Origin: Pseudomonas sp. LS.1a
Lineage (GTDB): Bacteria > Pseudomonadota > Gammaproteobacteria > Pseudomonadales > Pseudomonadaceae
Reading direction: 5' to 3'
Length of the DNA stretch: 64,000 nt
Assembly: GCF_022533585.1 (NCBI RefSeq)
Contig: NZ_CP092827.1
Span: 3,512,001 to 3,576,000 of the forward strand
A model generated the notes under the pieces. It was not told the DNA's origin, searched no databases, and saw nothing but the letters and a program-made list of their open reading frames with translations. Positions 53,350 to 62,500 of this stretch are shown piece after piece. Every line of letters starts with the position of its first letter. Positions within the stretch are counted from its first letter, which is position 1. Made by a program: the position numbers and the translations under genes.

Positions 53350-53365
53350 CTGTATATGGATACAG
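53350..53365. promoter_or_regulatory. LexA (SOS) box in the prophage
   Basis: CTGT-ATATGGAT-ACAG, with TA flanks (TACTGT...ACAGTA). It is 14 nt upstream of the 102-aa minus-strand gene. Confidence 0.75.
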
Positions 53366-53455
53366 TATTTCAGCATCAGGTAAAGCAACCGCGCCAGTAC
53401 CGCTCGGCGGACTATGCGTGGTTGCTCAGGAAGGATGTCGACACATGCGGCCCGA

Positions 53456-53662
53456 TCAGTGAATCGGGCCAGCAGGGCCGCCTAACGCTTTGAGCTGGTA
53501 GTCGGTGACCGCCTGGAATTGCGATTCGGCAATCAGCCGTAGACGCTCCACCTCTTCCGGCGGCTCACCCAAAGCCTGGGCTTCGTGATAACGCTTCATG
53601 GCGTCCACGGCGTCGGTGTACATGGGATGGTCAGGGTAAAGGATCGGCGGCTTACACTTCAT
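53456..53662 (-). CDS. Small prophage protein, paralogue 1
   Basis: 68 residues from the ATG at 53662 (AGGATGG upstream). The pattern 'DAMKRYHEAQALGEPPEEVERLRLIAESQFQAVTDYQL' is nearly the same as in the next upstream gene, so these are tandem paralogues. No function is known. It is helical and soluble. Confidence 0.7.
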   Translation of the reverse strand: MKCKPPILYPDHPMYTDAVDAMKRYHEAQALGEPPEEVERLRLIAESQFQAVTDYQLKALGGPAGPIH

Positions 53663-53685
53663 CGGGGTCCATCCTGAGGAGGCCA

Positions 53686-53898
53686 TCACTGAATGGTAGA
53701 CGGTGCCCGCCCTGCTTGGATTAACTGGTAATCGATAACCGCTTGGTATAGCGAATCCGCCAATAGACGTAGGCGCTCGACCTCTTCAGGCGGCGCGCCA
53801 ATATCCTGGGCTTGGTGGTATTCCCGTATGGCGTCGATGGTCTGCTGGATCAGCGGCTCGCCGGCATCGACAATCCCAATGAAGGTGCGCTTGTCCAT
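53686..53898 (-). CDS. Small prophage protein, paralogue 2
   Basis: 70 residues from the ATG at 53898 (GGAG site). 'DAIREYHQAQDIGAPPEEVERLRLLADSLYQAVIDYQL' aligns without gaps to paralogue 1. The two genes lie 23 nt apart, pointing to a local duplication. Function unknown. Confidence 0.7.
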   Translation of the reverse strand: MDKRTFIGIVDAGEPLIQQTIDAIREYHQAQDIGAPPEEVERLRLLADSLYQAVIDYQLIQAGRAPSTIQ

Positions 53899-53940
53899 TG
53901 CCCTGCTCCGTCCCGGTGGACGCCTCATTATAGGCAGTCG

Positions 53941-54453
53941 CTACGGAACCTTCATGCGGTCAACCACCCCCTCACAGGCCACCCCGGCTATTCGGCTTCG
54001 CTCAAGCGCTGTCGCGAGGTCTCCCGCCATTCGGTCAGCTTCCTCAAGCAATCCCCCGAGCACCACGACGGCAGAGGTTCCTGCTTGGCGCTGCTGGGCA
54101 GCGATGGCATGGCAGGTGGCTCGGTGGCCATCCCGCAATCTGGCGATTTCCCCGCGCAGCCCATCAGCAGCAGACTCAGCATCAGCGGCGCGGCTTTTGG
54201 CCAGTTCCAGTTTCTTGCGTGCACTCTCACCCTCCTCGTCTGCCACCTTCTGGCGGCGTTTCTCCTCGGCGCGCGCTTGTGCTGCAACTCGCCGATTGTT
54301 CTCTGCGACCACCAGGCGGTAGTCGGCCAGTTCGGTGCGTGCCTCAGCTGTCCCGACCTGGGCTACCACCACCCGGTACTGCTGACCGCCGGCGACCAGC
54401 ACCAAGGCGATCAGCCACCAGCACCAGGCCGGTACCGCGCCGAGCCAGCTCAC
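53941..54453 (-). CDS. Rz-like inner-membrane spanin (DUF2514-type)
   Basis: 170 residues from the GTG at 54453, which overlaps the endolysin stop as GTGA (a longer start at 54480 is also open). One N-terminal membrane helix (AWCWWLIALVLVAGG) is followed by a periplasmic coiled coil of Ala/Glu/Arg (ENNRRVAAQARAEEKRRQKVADEEGESARKKLELAKSRAADAESAADG). This is the i-spanin layout. It fuses inner and outer membranes in the last step of lysis together with an outer-membrane partner; Rz1 lies inside it in another frame. Confidence 0.8.
   Translation of the reverse strand: MSWLGAVPAWCWWLIALVLVAGGQQYRVVVAQVGTAEARTELADYRLVVAENNRRVAAQARAEEKRRQKVADEEGESARKKLELAKSRAADAESAADGLRGEIARLRDGHRATCHAIAAQQRQAGTSAVVVLGGLLEEADRMAGDLATALERSRIAGVACEGVVDRMKVP
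53988..54224 (-). CDS. Rz1-like outer-membrane spanin lipoprotein, embedded in Rz
   Basis: 78 residues from the GTG at 54224 (GAGG upstream), in a different frame and entirely inside the Rz gene, as in lambda. It has a short basic-aromatic n-region, a hydrophobic core and the lipobox L-M-G-C (SLLLMGCAGKS), then a Pro-rich mature chain (ATEPPAMPSLPSSAKQEPLPSWC). This is the o-spanin pattern. A larger frame start at 54287 adds an Arg-rich, non-signal-like N-terminus. Confidence 0.75.
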   Translation of the reverse strand: MHARNWNWPKAAPLMLSLLLMGCAGKSPDCGMATEPPAMPSLPSSAKQEPLPSWCSGDCLRKLTEWRETSRQRLSEAE

Positions 54454-54938
54454 GCCAGCACCCCGCAGAGCTTCTGCCACTGAGCCAGCAGCTTTTCCAG
54501 GCGGTGCGGATTTTGGCCGTAGCTATTGCCCGGGAAACTGGCCCAGATGTTCGAGCACTTGGCGATCGCCTGCTCGATGCGGCCGGCCTTAATGTCGTCC
54601 AGGGCATTGCGCTCGCGTATCTGCTGCAGCGCGATGCGGTCCTGGTTCTCCGGCGTGAACCCGCCCACCAGGCGCAGGCTGACTCTGTACGCATCCCAGT
54701 AACGCTCGAGCAACTGGTACCGGCCGGCGGCGGTGCTGGTAACCGGCTTACCGTTGATGGGAAAGGTCAGCTTGCGCCGCGGGTGATCGGAATACCCCTG
54801 GAACAGTCCGCCACCATACAGCACGTTGTAACCGTCATCGCTCGCCTTGATGGTCGAGGTGCCTTCAGAGAAGGCGATCAGGTCCAGAAACCGGAGCACG
54901 TTCGCGCCTCCGGCCTGGGTCTCGGTGAGTCTGGCCAT
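54450..54938 (-). CDS. Lambda R-like endolysin (lytic transglycosylase, GH104-type)
   Basis: 162 residues from the ATG at 54938 (GGAGA upstream). It tracks lambda R: 'FLDLIAFSEGTST' with the catalytic Glu, 'DGYNVLYGGGLFQGYSDHPRR', 'TSTAAGRYQLLERYWDAYR' and 'QAIAKCSNIWASFPGNSYGQ'. There is no signal peptide, so a holin should release it; none was identified in this stretch. It cuts peptidoglycan at lysis. Confidence 0.93.
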   Translation of the reverse strand: MARLTETQAGGANVLRFLDLIAFSEGTSTIKASDDGYNVLYGGGLFQGYSDHPRRKLTFPINGKPVTSTAAGRYQLLERYWDAYRVSLRLVGGFTPENQDRIALQQIRERNALDDIKAGRIEQAIAKCSNIWASFPGNSYGQNPHRLEKLLAQWQKLCGVLA

Positions 54939-55028
54939 GTTTTCTCCAGGCACAAAAAAGCCCGCGAATGCGGGCAAAAAGGTATGATTCGCGGCTTATT
55001 CAGCGGACCCATGAAAGGGAATTCAAAA

Positions 55029-57011
55029 ATGCAAGGCAAACACCTAGCCTATCGCCCCGACATAGACGGGTTGCGGGCTTTGGCCGTTCTGGCGGTCACT
55101 GTTTTTCACTTCAACAAACAGTGGCTTCCGGGCGGGTTTGTTGGGGTTGACGTCTTCTTTGTGATTTCGGGCTACCTCATCACCGGGATCATCTATGGCC
55201 AAGGCAACAATTTCTCATTCGCTGACTTCTACGGACGTCGCGTTCGCCGCATTCTGCCGGCAGCAGCATTCGTAACTGTAGTCACGATGCTCGCAGGGTC
55301 GTTCTTGCTGCTTCCAGCGGACGTGAAGACACTGTCTGAGTCAGCTATCGGCGCCACTTTGTCTGCAGCAAACGTCTACTTCTGGCTATTCCTTGATACC
55401 AGCTACTTTGCTGCCTCATCTGATACTGTCCCGCTGCTACATATGTGGTCACTCGGTGTCGAGGAGCAGTTCTATCTGGTGTGGCCGGCGCTGATGATCA
55501 TTGCCATGAAGATAGGCGGCAAGCGACTGTTGGCAGCAACCGGTGTTGTTCTAGCCGTCGCGTCGTTTGCAATCAGCGAGTACTTCCTTTCCCGTGACCC
55601 GTCCTTTGCCTACTACATGCTGCCTTCTAGGGCTGGCGAACTGCTTGTGGGTGCCCTTCTTTTCCTTTGGATGGATTCACGCCGTGTTTCCGCTTCCGCA
55701 GCGAATATCGCGGGTCTTGTGGGGCTGGCCATGGTTGCCGGCGCCGTTGCTTTGCTCGATGAGAAGAATGGTTTCCCGGGCGTACGATCGGTTATCCCTT
55801 CGGTAGGTGCAGCTCTTCTTATTCTTGCCGGCACCAATCAGTCCAGCCCCCTCACCAAGATTTTAGGAAACCCAGTTGCTCGATACATCGGGCTTCGTTC
55901 CTTCTCGCTCTACTTGTGGCACTGGCCAGTACTCGCCTTCTACCGATATGCCTACGGGGAGCCAACCCTAGCTGGCGGCCTGGCTTGCGCAGGCCTGATG
56001 GTAGTTTTGACGCTGATTTCGTATCACCTGATCGAAACCCCATTCCGGTCAAAAAGCCCTATGTGGCTCCTCACCAAGGCAGGCCCAATCGTTGCGACGA
56101 GTGCCGGGATCATCGTCGCAGGGTATGTGCTAATCAATAACAAAGGCTACTGGCCAACCTCGTCCGGTTACGAGTACAGAAAGCTCATATCCCAACACGA
56201 TTACAACACTAAGCCCGCAAGCCGCTTCCCGTTCAACTGCCAGATGATGAAGTACGATCCATCCAAGTGGACACAGGATCAATGCGTCAACGGCGACAAG
56301 TCGGTTCAACCTGAAACACTGCTTTGGGGTGACTCGAACGCTGCGCACTATGTCGGGTACTTCAAGGCTGTCGGCGAAGCACAGCATTTCTCAATTCGGA
56401 ATATCTCACATTCTTCCTGCCCTCCAGTCTTGGATGCATCCGGACTGATTTCGCAGGACAGGGTTAAATCATGCGCCGAATTTAATAAAAGAGCTTTCGT
56501 CGAATCCAAAAATTATAAGACAGTTATTGTTGGTGCGTCTTGGGAGATATATGCAAATACTGGCAAAAGCGGCAGAGAAAAGTTTTCGCAAGCCATCGCT
56601 GAGCTAGCAAGCAATGGCAACCAAGTAATCATTGCGCTCAATGTCCCTATCTTCACCGGCCTCGATAGGATGTGCACGGCGAAAGCTCTTCGCATCCCTG
56701 GCATGAACTGCCCTGCCACAGCATTAAAGGCAGATGTCGGAGATAGCGACATCAACAACTATCTCAAACAGGTTGCCAGCCAATACCCTAACGTGACCAC
56801 TTTCGATATTCGCTCGCAGATCTGCAAGAACGGTACTTGTTCAGCCTATGATCAAGAGACTCTTCTCTACTACGATCCTTGGCACATCAGTATGATCGGC
56901 TCTGAGATTCTCGGGCGGTCTGCCTTGAAATCTGGGCGGGTACCTCAAGCCATTTCTGCTTTGGCGCCTTCCGCTCGATCTGTAGGACAAGTTGGCACAG
57001 AAGGGCTGTAA
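55029..57011 (+). CDS. OatA-like acyltransferase with SGNH domain, prophage cargo
   Basis: 660 residues from the ATG at 55029 (AAAGGGAA upstream). Residues ~1-350 are an acyltransferase-3 membrane domain with about ten helices: RPDIDGLRALAVLAVTVFHF, 'FFVISGYLITGII', 'FYGRRVRRILPA', 'LHMWSLGVEEQFYLVWP'. Residues ~440-630 are a periplasmic SGNH domain with 'LLWGDSNAAHY' (GDS) and the C-terminal 'YYDPWHIS' (D-x-x-H). It should O-acetylate LPS O-antigen or another surface glycan. It stands opposite to its neighbours between endolysin and tail fibre with its own terminator, typical of a lysogenic-conversion gene. Confidence 0.9.
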   Translation: MQGKHLAYRPDIDGLRALAVLAVTVFHFNKQWLPGGFVGVDVFFVISGYLITGIIYGQGNNFSFADFYGRRVRRILPAAAFVTVVTMLAGSFLLLPADVKTLSESAIGATLSAANVYFWLFLDTSYFAASSDTVPLLHMWSLGVEEQFYLVWPALMIIAMKIGGKRLLAATGVVLAVASFAISEYFLSRDPSFAYYMLPSRAGELLVGALLFLWMDSRRVSASAANIAGLVGLAMVAGAVALLDEKNGFPGVRSVIPSVGAALLILAGTNQSSPLTKILGNPVARYIGLRSFSLYLWHWPVLAFYRYAYGEPTLAGGLACAGLMVVLTLISYHLIETPFRSKSPMWLLTKAGPIVATSAGIIVAGYVLINNKGYWPTSSGYEYRKLISQHDYNTKPASRFPFNCQMMKYDPSKWTQDQCVNGDKSVQPETLLWGDSNAAHYVGYFKAVGEAQHFSIRNISHSSCPPVLDASGLISQDRVKSCAEFNKRAFVESKNYKTVIVGASWEIYANTGKSGREKFSQAIAELASNGNQVIIALNVPIFTGLDRMCTAKALRIPGMNCPATALKADVGDSDINNYLKQVASQYPNVTTFDIRSQICKNGTCSAYDQETLLYYDPWHISMIGSEILGRSALKSGRVPQAISALAPSARSVGQVGTEGL

Positions 57012-57056
57012 CGCTCGATTTTTCGAACATTGGCATTTGATCTCCAGCCGCCTCAA

Positions 57057-57083
57057 GAAGAGCCCGCTCCCTGCGGGCTCTTC
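57057..57083. terminator. Bidirectional terminator between acyltransferase and tail fibre
   Basis: A perfect 11-bp stem, GAAGAGCCCGC / GCGGGCTCTTC, with a 5-nt loop, in the 80-nt convergent gap. Short T/A tracts on both sides fit both directions. Confidence 0.8.
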
Positions 57084-57091
57084 TATCTGAA

Positions 57092-59503
57092 TCACTGCAT
57101 CTGGGTATTACCGAACGCATAGGCGGCAGCCGCAACGTCTAGCCCTCTCGTCCCGATCACACGACCCTCCACTGAACGTCCAGCCGCCGACGGGACCGGC
57201 TTCACCCGACCCATCCCACCATCTGCATCAAGCCCCCAAGCCAACCACGGCTTACCGCCCTTGTGATACAAAAACCCACAATTCACATCGCCAACGACAA
57301 ACTCGTTGGGGGCAATGGCATAACCACCACGCCACTTATAGCCCTGGCCCGGTTGGAACGTGGTGTGCACGCCAGAAATTACCGCTTGGTAGAACTTCCA
57401 GCTACCGCTGTTACGCCTGGCGAAAGGTAGGGTTGGAGACACGTAACGACCGTCACCGGCCTCATAGGTACGATCCAGCCAGCTGGCACAGAAGCCGCGT
57501 GTAGGGTGGTAGCAGACTGCCGCGAAAACCTCCGGCGCAAGCGTCTTACTCTGCGCACTCACGGAGTCTGGGTTTGATTGAAGAAGCGGACCACGATTAT
57601 CGCCAAGGTAATGGACCCACTCAGGAAAAGCGGTATACACGCCCATTTGCGGGCCGTTATCAATCTTCGCGATGACTTCCTCCAGCGCTTCAAATTCAAC
57701 CATCAGCTCTGCAGACCCAGGCTTCACATGCAAGGTGAAGTGCTGCCTGCCGACATAGCGTTTAGCAATCAGCGTGTTGTAAGCCATAAGATCTACCGTC
57801 CAAGTGAAAGTCGCTTCACTGGCCGGCCCTGAATAGACCCGCCCAGGAGGTATCATCTGGCCGTTGACGGAGCACTTGAGGTTGGCCATTTTCGCTGTCG
57901 GCGTTTGCTCGGTGGGGTCGGATTCGTCCCAATGCCCGCCTCCCGTGTATTGTTCCTCCCCACCATCACCATCGTTCACCGCCTGAATGGTCATTGGGGG
58001 AAACCAGTCCGTGTTCCACCCGCCAAGATCCTCCCATGCCGCCGACTCTACAGCGGTGAGCGCCGCAATTTTCCAGCCCTTGAAGTTGAATAACTGATTT
58101 ACCTGATTGGGGCCGAACTTGAGCATGAACATCTGATTCGAACCGTGCGACCACACGAAATCAAAGTTGTTGCCGGTCGTCTCTGCCTCAACCCACATGT
58201 TTCCAGCCTGCAGCTGCTTCGTCGGCGCGCCCTGGCTCTCTCCGATGAAGTAGCAAGTTGGATCAACAATCCAGCTTCTCCCGGCCGCACCGGTACTGTT
58301 GGCGTCGATTGGAGTTCCGGCTGGAGGCAAGGCAGATGCATCCAAAGTAATCCGAAATCGCATGTTTTGACGCAACTGCGGTGTAACCGTAACGGTCTGT
58401 ACGCCGCCGGCCCGGTCAATGTTAGGCGCAGGGTTTACATGACCATGGATCTGGGTAATAGCGCCAGTGGTCTCATAGGTTGCAGCATCAGCTTCATACA
58501 GAATCCACCCGAAGTCAGCGTCTCCGCCAATACTTTGCTGATTCTGTTGGTACGAGATCAGGTAATACTTTCCAGCCTCCGCACCGGTGATCTCAACCGC
58601 AAGCAGCAGGGAGTTCATCGCAGTGTTAGCAGGGGATGTGATGGCCCCAGAGGTGCTGCCACGGGTCTTCTGCCGAAGCGGGTAGCTTTTCCCTTTGTTG
58701 ATGCTCAGCGAGTCGTCTCGCACTACCGGCGGCGCAGAATATCGAGAGGGATCTACGATCCAGCTTCGACCGGCGGCTCCGGTACTGTTGGAGTCGATCG
58801 CTATTCCAGCTGCCGGGAGCTGGCTAGCATCCACCACGATTTTGAAACGAATGTCTGGCCGCAGATTCGGCGTAACGATCAGCGTCTGGACTCCACCAGC
58901 GCGATCGATGTTCGGCGCCGGATTGGTATGCGAGTGGATCTCGGTAACCGCGCCAGTAGATGCATATGTCGCGGGGTCGGCCTCGTAAAGAATCCAGCCG
59001 AATTCATAGCTTCCGCCGATGCTTGAGCCGTTCCTCTGAAAAGAGATCAAGTAGTATTTGCTCGGGTCCGCTCCAAGCACCTCGCAGTTCAGTAGGAAGC
59101 GGTTCATCATCGTGTTCGCAGGTGAAGTAACTCCCCCTCTGTTCATCGGGCGAAGCGGATACGCCTTTCCTTTGTTGATGGTCAGCGCATCCGCCAACCA
59201 GGACAGCAGGGACGAGATTTCCACCGCTACGCCAGCATCGTTCCGGTAACGGGTCTCAAATACATCGCCCGTGCCTGGCACCGAGAAGAAGCGGTTATTG
59301 GTGCCAGTTCCACTGGTGGCGGCCAGGCCGGCTGCAACAGTGGTATAGGTACCCATGCTGGCGAGGAACTCGGCGTAGATCTTTTTCAGGGTCGGCTTGG
59401 TAATGCCATTGATGACGACAGTGTCGTCATTGGACAGGAACAGCGAGTTTGCGTTGGCAACAAGCTGCTCAAACAGCTGCAGAGATTCTGCGCCGGAGGC
59501 CAT
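57092..59503 (-). CDS. Phage tail-fibre / receptor-binding protein with internal duplication
   Basis: 803 residues. Residues ~1-100 look like a baseplate- or tip-attachment part. Residues ~107-256 and ~265-419 are two copies of one domain (each with 'INKGK.YPLR...SPANT.MN...YYLIS...FGWILYEAD...NPAPNIDRAGGVQT...NSTGAAGRSWIVDP'). The C-terminal ~380 residues are unlike them and rich in Trp/Gly (e.g. 'YKWRGGYAIAPNEFVVGDVNCGFLYHKGG'), and probably carry the host-recognition or hydrolase part. It is downstream of the tip protein gene, the usual position for the fibre. Confidence 0.8.
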   Translation of the reverse strand: MASGAESLQLFEQLVANANSLFLSNDDTVVINGITKPTLKKIYAEFLASMGTYTTVAAGLAATSGTGTNNRFFSVPGTGDVFETRYRNDAGVAVEISSLLSWLADALTINKGKAYPLRPMNRGGVTSPANTMMNRFLLNCEVLGADPSKYYLISFQRNGSSIGGSYEFGWILYEADPATYASTGAVTEIHSHTNPAPNIDRAGGVQTLIVTPNLRPDIRFKIVVDASQLPAAGIAIDSNSTGAAGRSWIVDPSRYSAPPVVRDDSLSINKGKSYPLRQKTRGSTSGAITSPANTAMNSLLLAVEITGAEAGKYYLISYQQNQQSIGGDADFGWILYEADAATYETTGAITQIHGHVNPAPNIDRAGGVQTVTVTPQLRQNMRFRITLDASALPPAGTPIDANSTGAAGRSWIVDPTCYFIGESQGAPTKQLQAGNMWVEAETTGNNFDFVWSHGSNQMFMLKFGPNQVNQLFNFKGWKIAALTAVESAAWEDLGGWNTDWFPPMTIQAVNDGDGGEEQYTGGGHWDESDPTEQTPTAKMANLKCSVNGQMIPPGRVYSGPASEATFTWTVDLMAYNTLIAKRYVGRQHFTLHVKPGSAELMVEFEALEEVIAKIDNGPQMGVYTAFPEWVHYLGDNRGPLLQSNPDSVSAQSKTLAPEVFAAVCYHPTRGFCASWLDRTYEAGDGRYVSPTLPFARRNSGSWKFYQAVISGVHTTFQPGQGYKWRGGYAIAPNEFVVGDVNCGFLYHKGGKPWLAWGLDADGGMGRVKPVPSAAGRSVEGRVIGTRGLDVAAAAYAFGNTQMQ

Positions 59504-59540
59504 AGTCTTTCCTCTTCATACCCACAGGGGCTGGTGTAAA

Positions 59541-62500
59541 TCAGGCGGGTGGCGACTGGTCGTCGTAGGTGTAAACGCGGGCGTCGTAGGGCATTCCCTT
59601 CATGGCGACGTTGCCGTTTGCGGGGTCGGAGCTGGTGATCAGGGTTGGGTAGGCCCAGCGTGTTGCGGGGCCGAACAGGATGTGCGGAGGCTCAAGCGGG
59701 CCGTCGACCACGGGCGTGAAGTCGAGCGCATCCACCCGAACTGCGTACTGATCAACCTGCGTGGCGGTCCACGGACCAGACAGCGTGCCGTCCAGCTTGC
59801 GTACGCCAATCCGGTGCTCTCCGCCGGCGCTGAAGTCCAGCGGCTCGGACGAAGTCAGCAGCGTTCCCGCCCCAGTCACCTCGAAGGCCAGCAGGATCGC
59901 GCTCTGGCATCCCTTCGGTCTGTCGTCGGCAACCGCCGCGAAGCTGAGATAGCCGCTGTTGCTGCCGTCCATCTCGGTTTCCCAGGTGTAGACGTCGGTC
60001 CGGAACTTCTGGTGTCCACGGCGACGCATGCCGATGCGCCAAGCCCTTGTCCTGTCGCTGATGCCGGGCATCTTTATCTTCTCGACCTTGTTGCCCATGT
60101 CACCCGGCCATCTGCATTCGACCGTCTCCCATGCCCAGGTGGTACTCGAGAAGTACTCGACATCAACGCCGTCGAAGTCGTTGATCGACGGCATGGCGCC
60201 GCTGATCTTCAGCATCTTGGTCATGTTCTGCGGTGAGTAGGTCTGCGTCTTCGGGCCGTAGGTGACATCGAACGCAGCGCGGGCGCTGTCCCGCACAGGC
60301 CGCAGCAGACCACGGAACGTCACCAGTTCGCCGAACCCGCACGCCAGGGCGTTGTTCACCATGTCCTTCACGGTGATCGTCGCGTCCAGCGTCTCGTCAT
60401 AGGTGTCGCCACGGGCTACGCAGATTTCGTGGAAGGCCTGCCACTCAGGCAGATCCAGGTCGTCGTCCGTGTATCCGCGCTGCTTCAACTGGTGGATGCA
60501 GTACGGCACGATGTCGCGGGTCGGCCCCTTGCCGCCCTCCATCAGTGGCAAGATGCGCGTTGCTTCTCCGCTCACCTGGCTCTCCGATTGCGCAGACAGC
60601 CGGTCGCCGCCGCGGATGTTGCAGGTCATCACAGTCAGGCCTGGATAGCTCGTTGGCGAGTTCTGCATCCGCCCGCGCAAGTCCGTCCAGGTTGCGTCGT
60701 CGCGGGCCTCGTCGTTGATTCGCCCCGGACGGTCCTTGTACAGCTTGCGGACCCTGGCCTCGGCGCGCATTGGGTATGGCAGTGTCACCCGGTCGGTGAA
60801 GCCTTGAGCATCCAGCGAGCCGCCCGTCTTCATCAGTTCAATGACGGTCCAGGCACCGGCCACATCCATGTCCCGATACTCGAAGACGTAGTAGGTCGGA
60901 ATCTCGTAGATCTGCCCTTCCCGTCCGATACCGGCAAGACCATTGGCGTAGGTCACCGACCACTCCAGCATCGTGACCTTCTCGTTCTCCGGACAACAGG
61001 CGAATGGCCCACGATATCCGCCCTGCAGGTTCGAGGCGTCCAGCGTGATCAGGCCGTTCACCGTCTGCATGGCGTTGAAGCCTGGCCAGCCGGTGTCGGT
61101 AGAGCCGGATGCAGTCAGGCGTTCCACCTCGAGCAGGCTCGTGCTGAAGGCCGTGATCCGGTAACGAAGCCCGCGCGGGCCGATGGTTGCCAGGCCCTGA
61201 CCCAGTGCCAGGCCCACTACCGGGGATCCACCGTCATAGTCCAGGGTCATCTCCGCGGGCTGCTCGGGGATGGCACTGGTGGTGGCCGTACCGGTGACGC
61301 CTACTGGCGACGATCCCAGGATGGTGGATGCGCCGGTAGCGGTGATGGCCTGACCGGCGAACGGTGTCAGCTCGACGATACGCAGCACACTGCCGCTCAC
61401 TTGCGCCTGGAACGGCTTTCCGCTGAACAGCGTATTGAGCGCCGACACCAGGCCGGACAAGTTCGTGGTCGCGGTGTTCAGCGTGATCGGGTAGCTGGTC
61501 GCGCCACGGAACAGGGTGAAGCTCAGCGGGGTTACGTCGAAATCATACCTGGTTGGCGCAGCGGCCCCGGTGAGAGTCGAAGCAGTGCCTGGGTTTGCTG
61601 GCACTTCTGGGCTGTATGGCGTGTAGCTGTGCACGACGTACAGGCCCGCATTGGCCCCTGCCACCTCGATCAGCATGCCCGGAGTGGGGTTCAGCATGTC
61701 CAGCGGACCACGCACGATGTCGCGCCCTGCCCCGCCGTCAATGACGGTGTAGGTGTAGGGTGCCAGTACGCGGACGATGATCCCGTTCGACCAGTCAGCC
61801 GGGAACTGGCCGGAGCCGTCCGGCACGCTGATCGTATCGCCGACGAACTGGTACGCCGAGGCGGTTGCCGACCTGGTCAGGTCGGTGGCCATGGTCAGTT
61901 CCAGGCCGGCAGAGCCGCTTGAGCTTGCCCCCACCTCTGGCGCGTTAAACCAGTTGATATGCGCCGGATCGGCAGACAGGTCGGCGCCTGGCGGATAGAT
62001 GGTGAACGTAGCATCCGCGCCCAAGGAGATCAGCGGGGTTTCCCCGACCTTGACCTTGGCCAGCGGCACTTCGTACTCGCCTTCGCCGATGTACAGCAGC
62101 ATCTCCACACGCTGGTCCCGAGGCGCCAGGAATGCCCGGCGCGGTTGGGTCAGGTACGACGGATAGACGCGCTGGTGGCCTGCGATCTGGCGCACCGGGT
62201 CGCCGAGCTTGACCTTGTTGCCCTTGGCACTGGCCTCGGTCAAGGGGTCGCCCTGCTGGGTGCCTGCGCTGGATGGCATGCCTGGCATCTTGGGCATGAG
62301 CAGCTTGGAGACCGCCTTAACCCCTGCGAATAGGGTAACCGCCATGAAAGCCTGTTCAAGACCTTTTGGCTCTCGGTAGATCTGCAGCAGGTCGGACGGC
62401 TTGAACTTCACCTTGTGCCATAGGTGCTGGCCGATGATCTCGTCGTTCAGCACCACGCTGAATGGTGGGCTTTCCCGGCGCTCGTACGACTGGGCCTGGC

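Noticed and set aside
53293..53493. 66-codon plus-strand frame spanning the LexA box
   Set aside because: No ribosome site before the ATG and no family; the box fits better as a promoter element of the minus-strand gene.
60429..61922. 497-codon plus-strand frame
   Set aside because: Shadow of the J-like tail-tip gene on the minus strand, which has clear family features and gene order.
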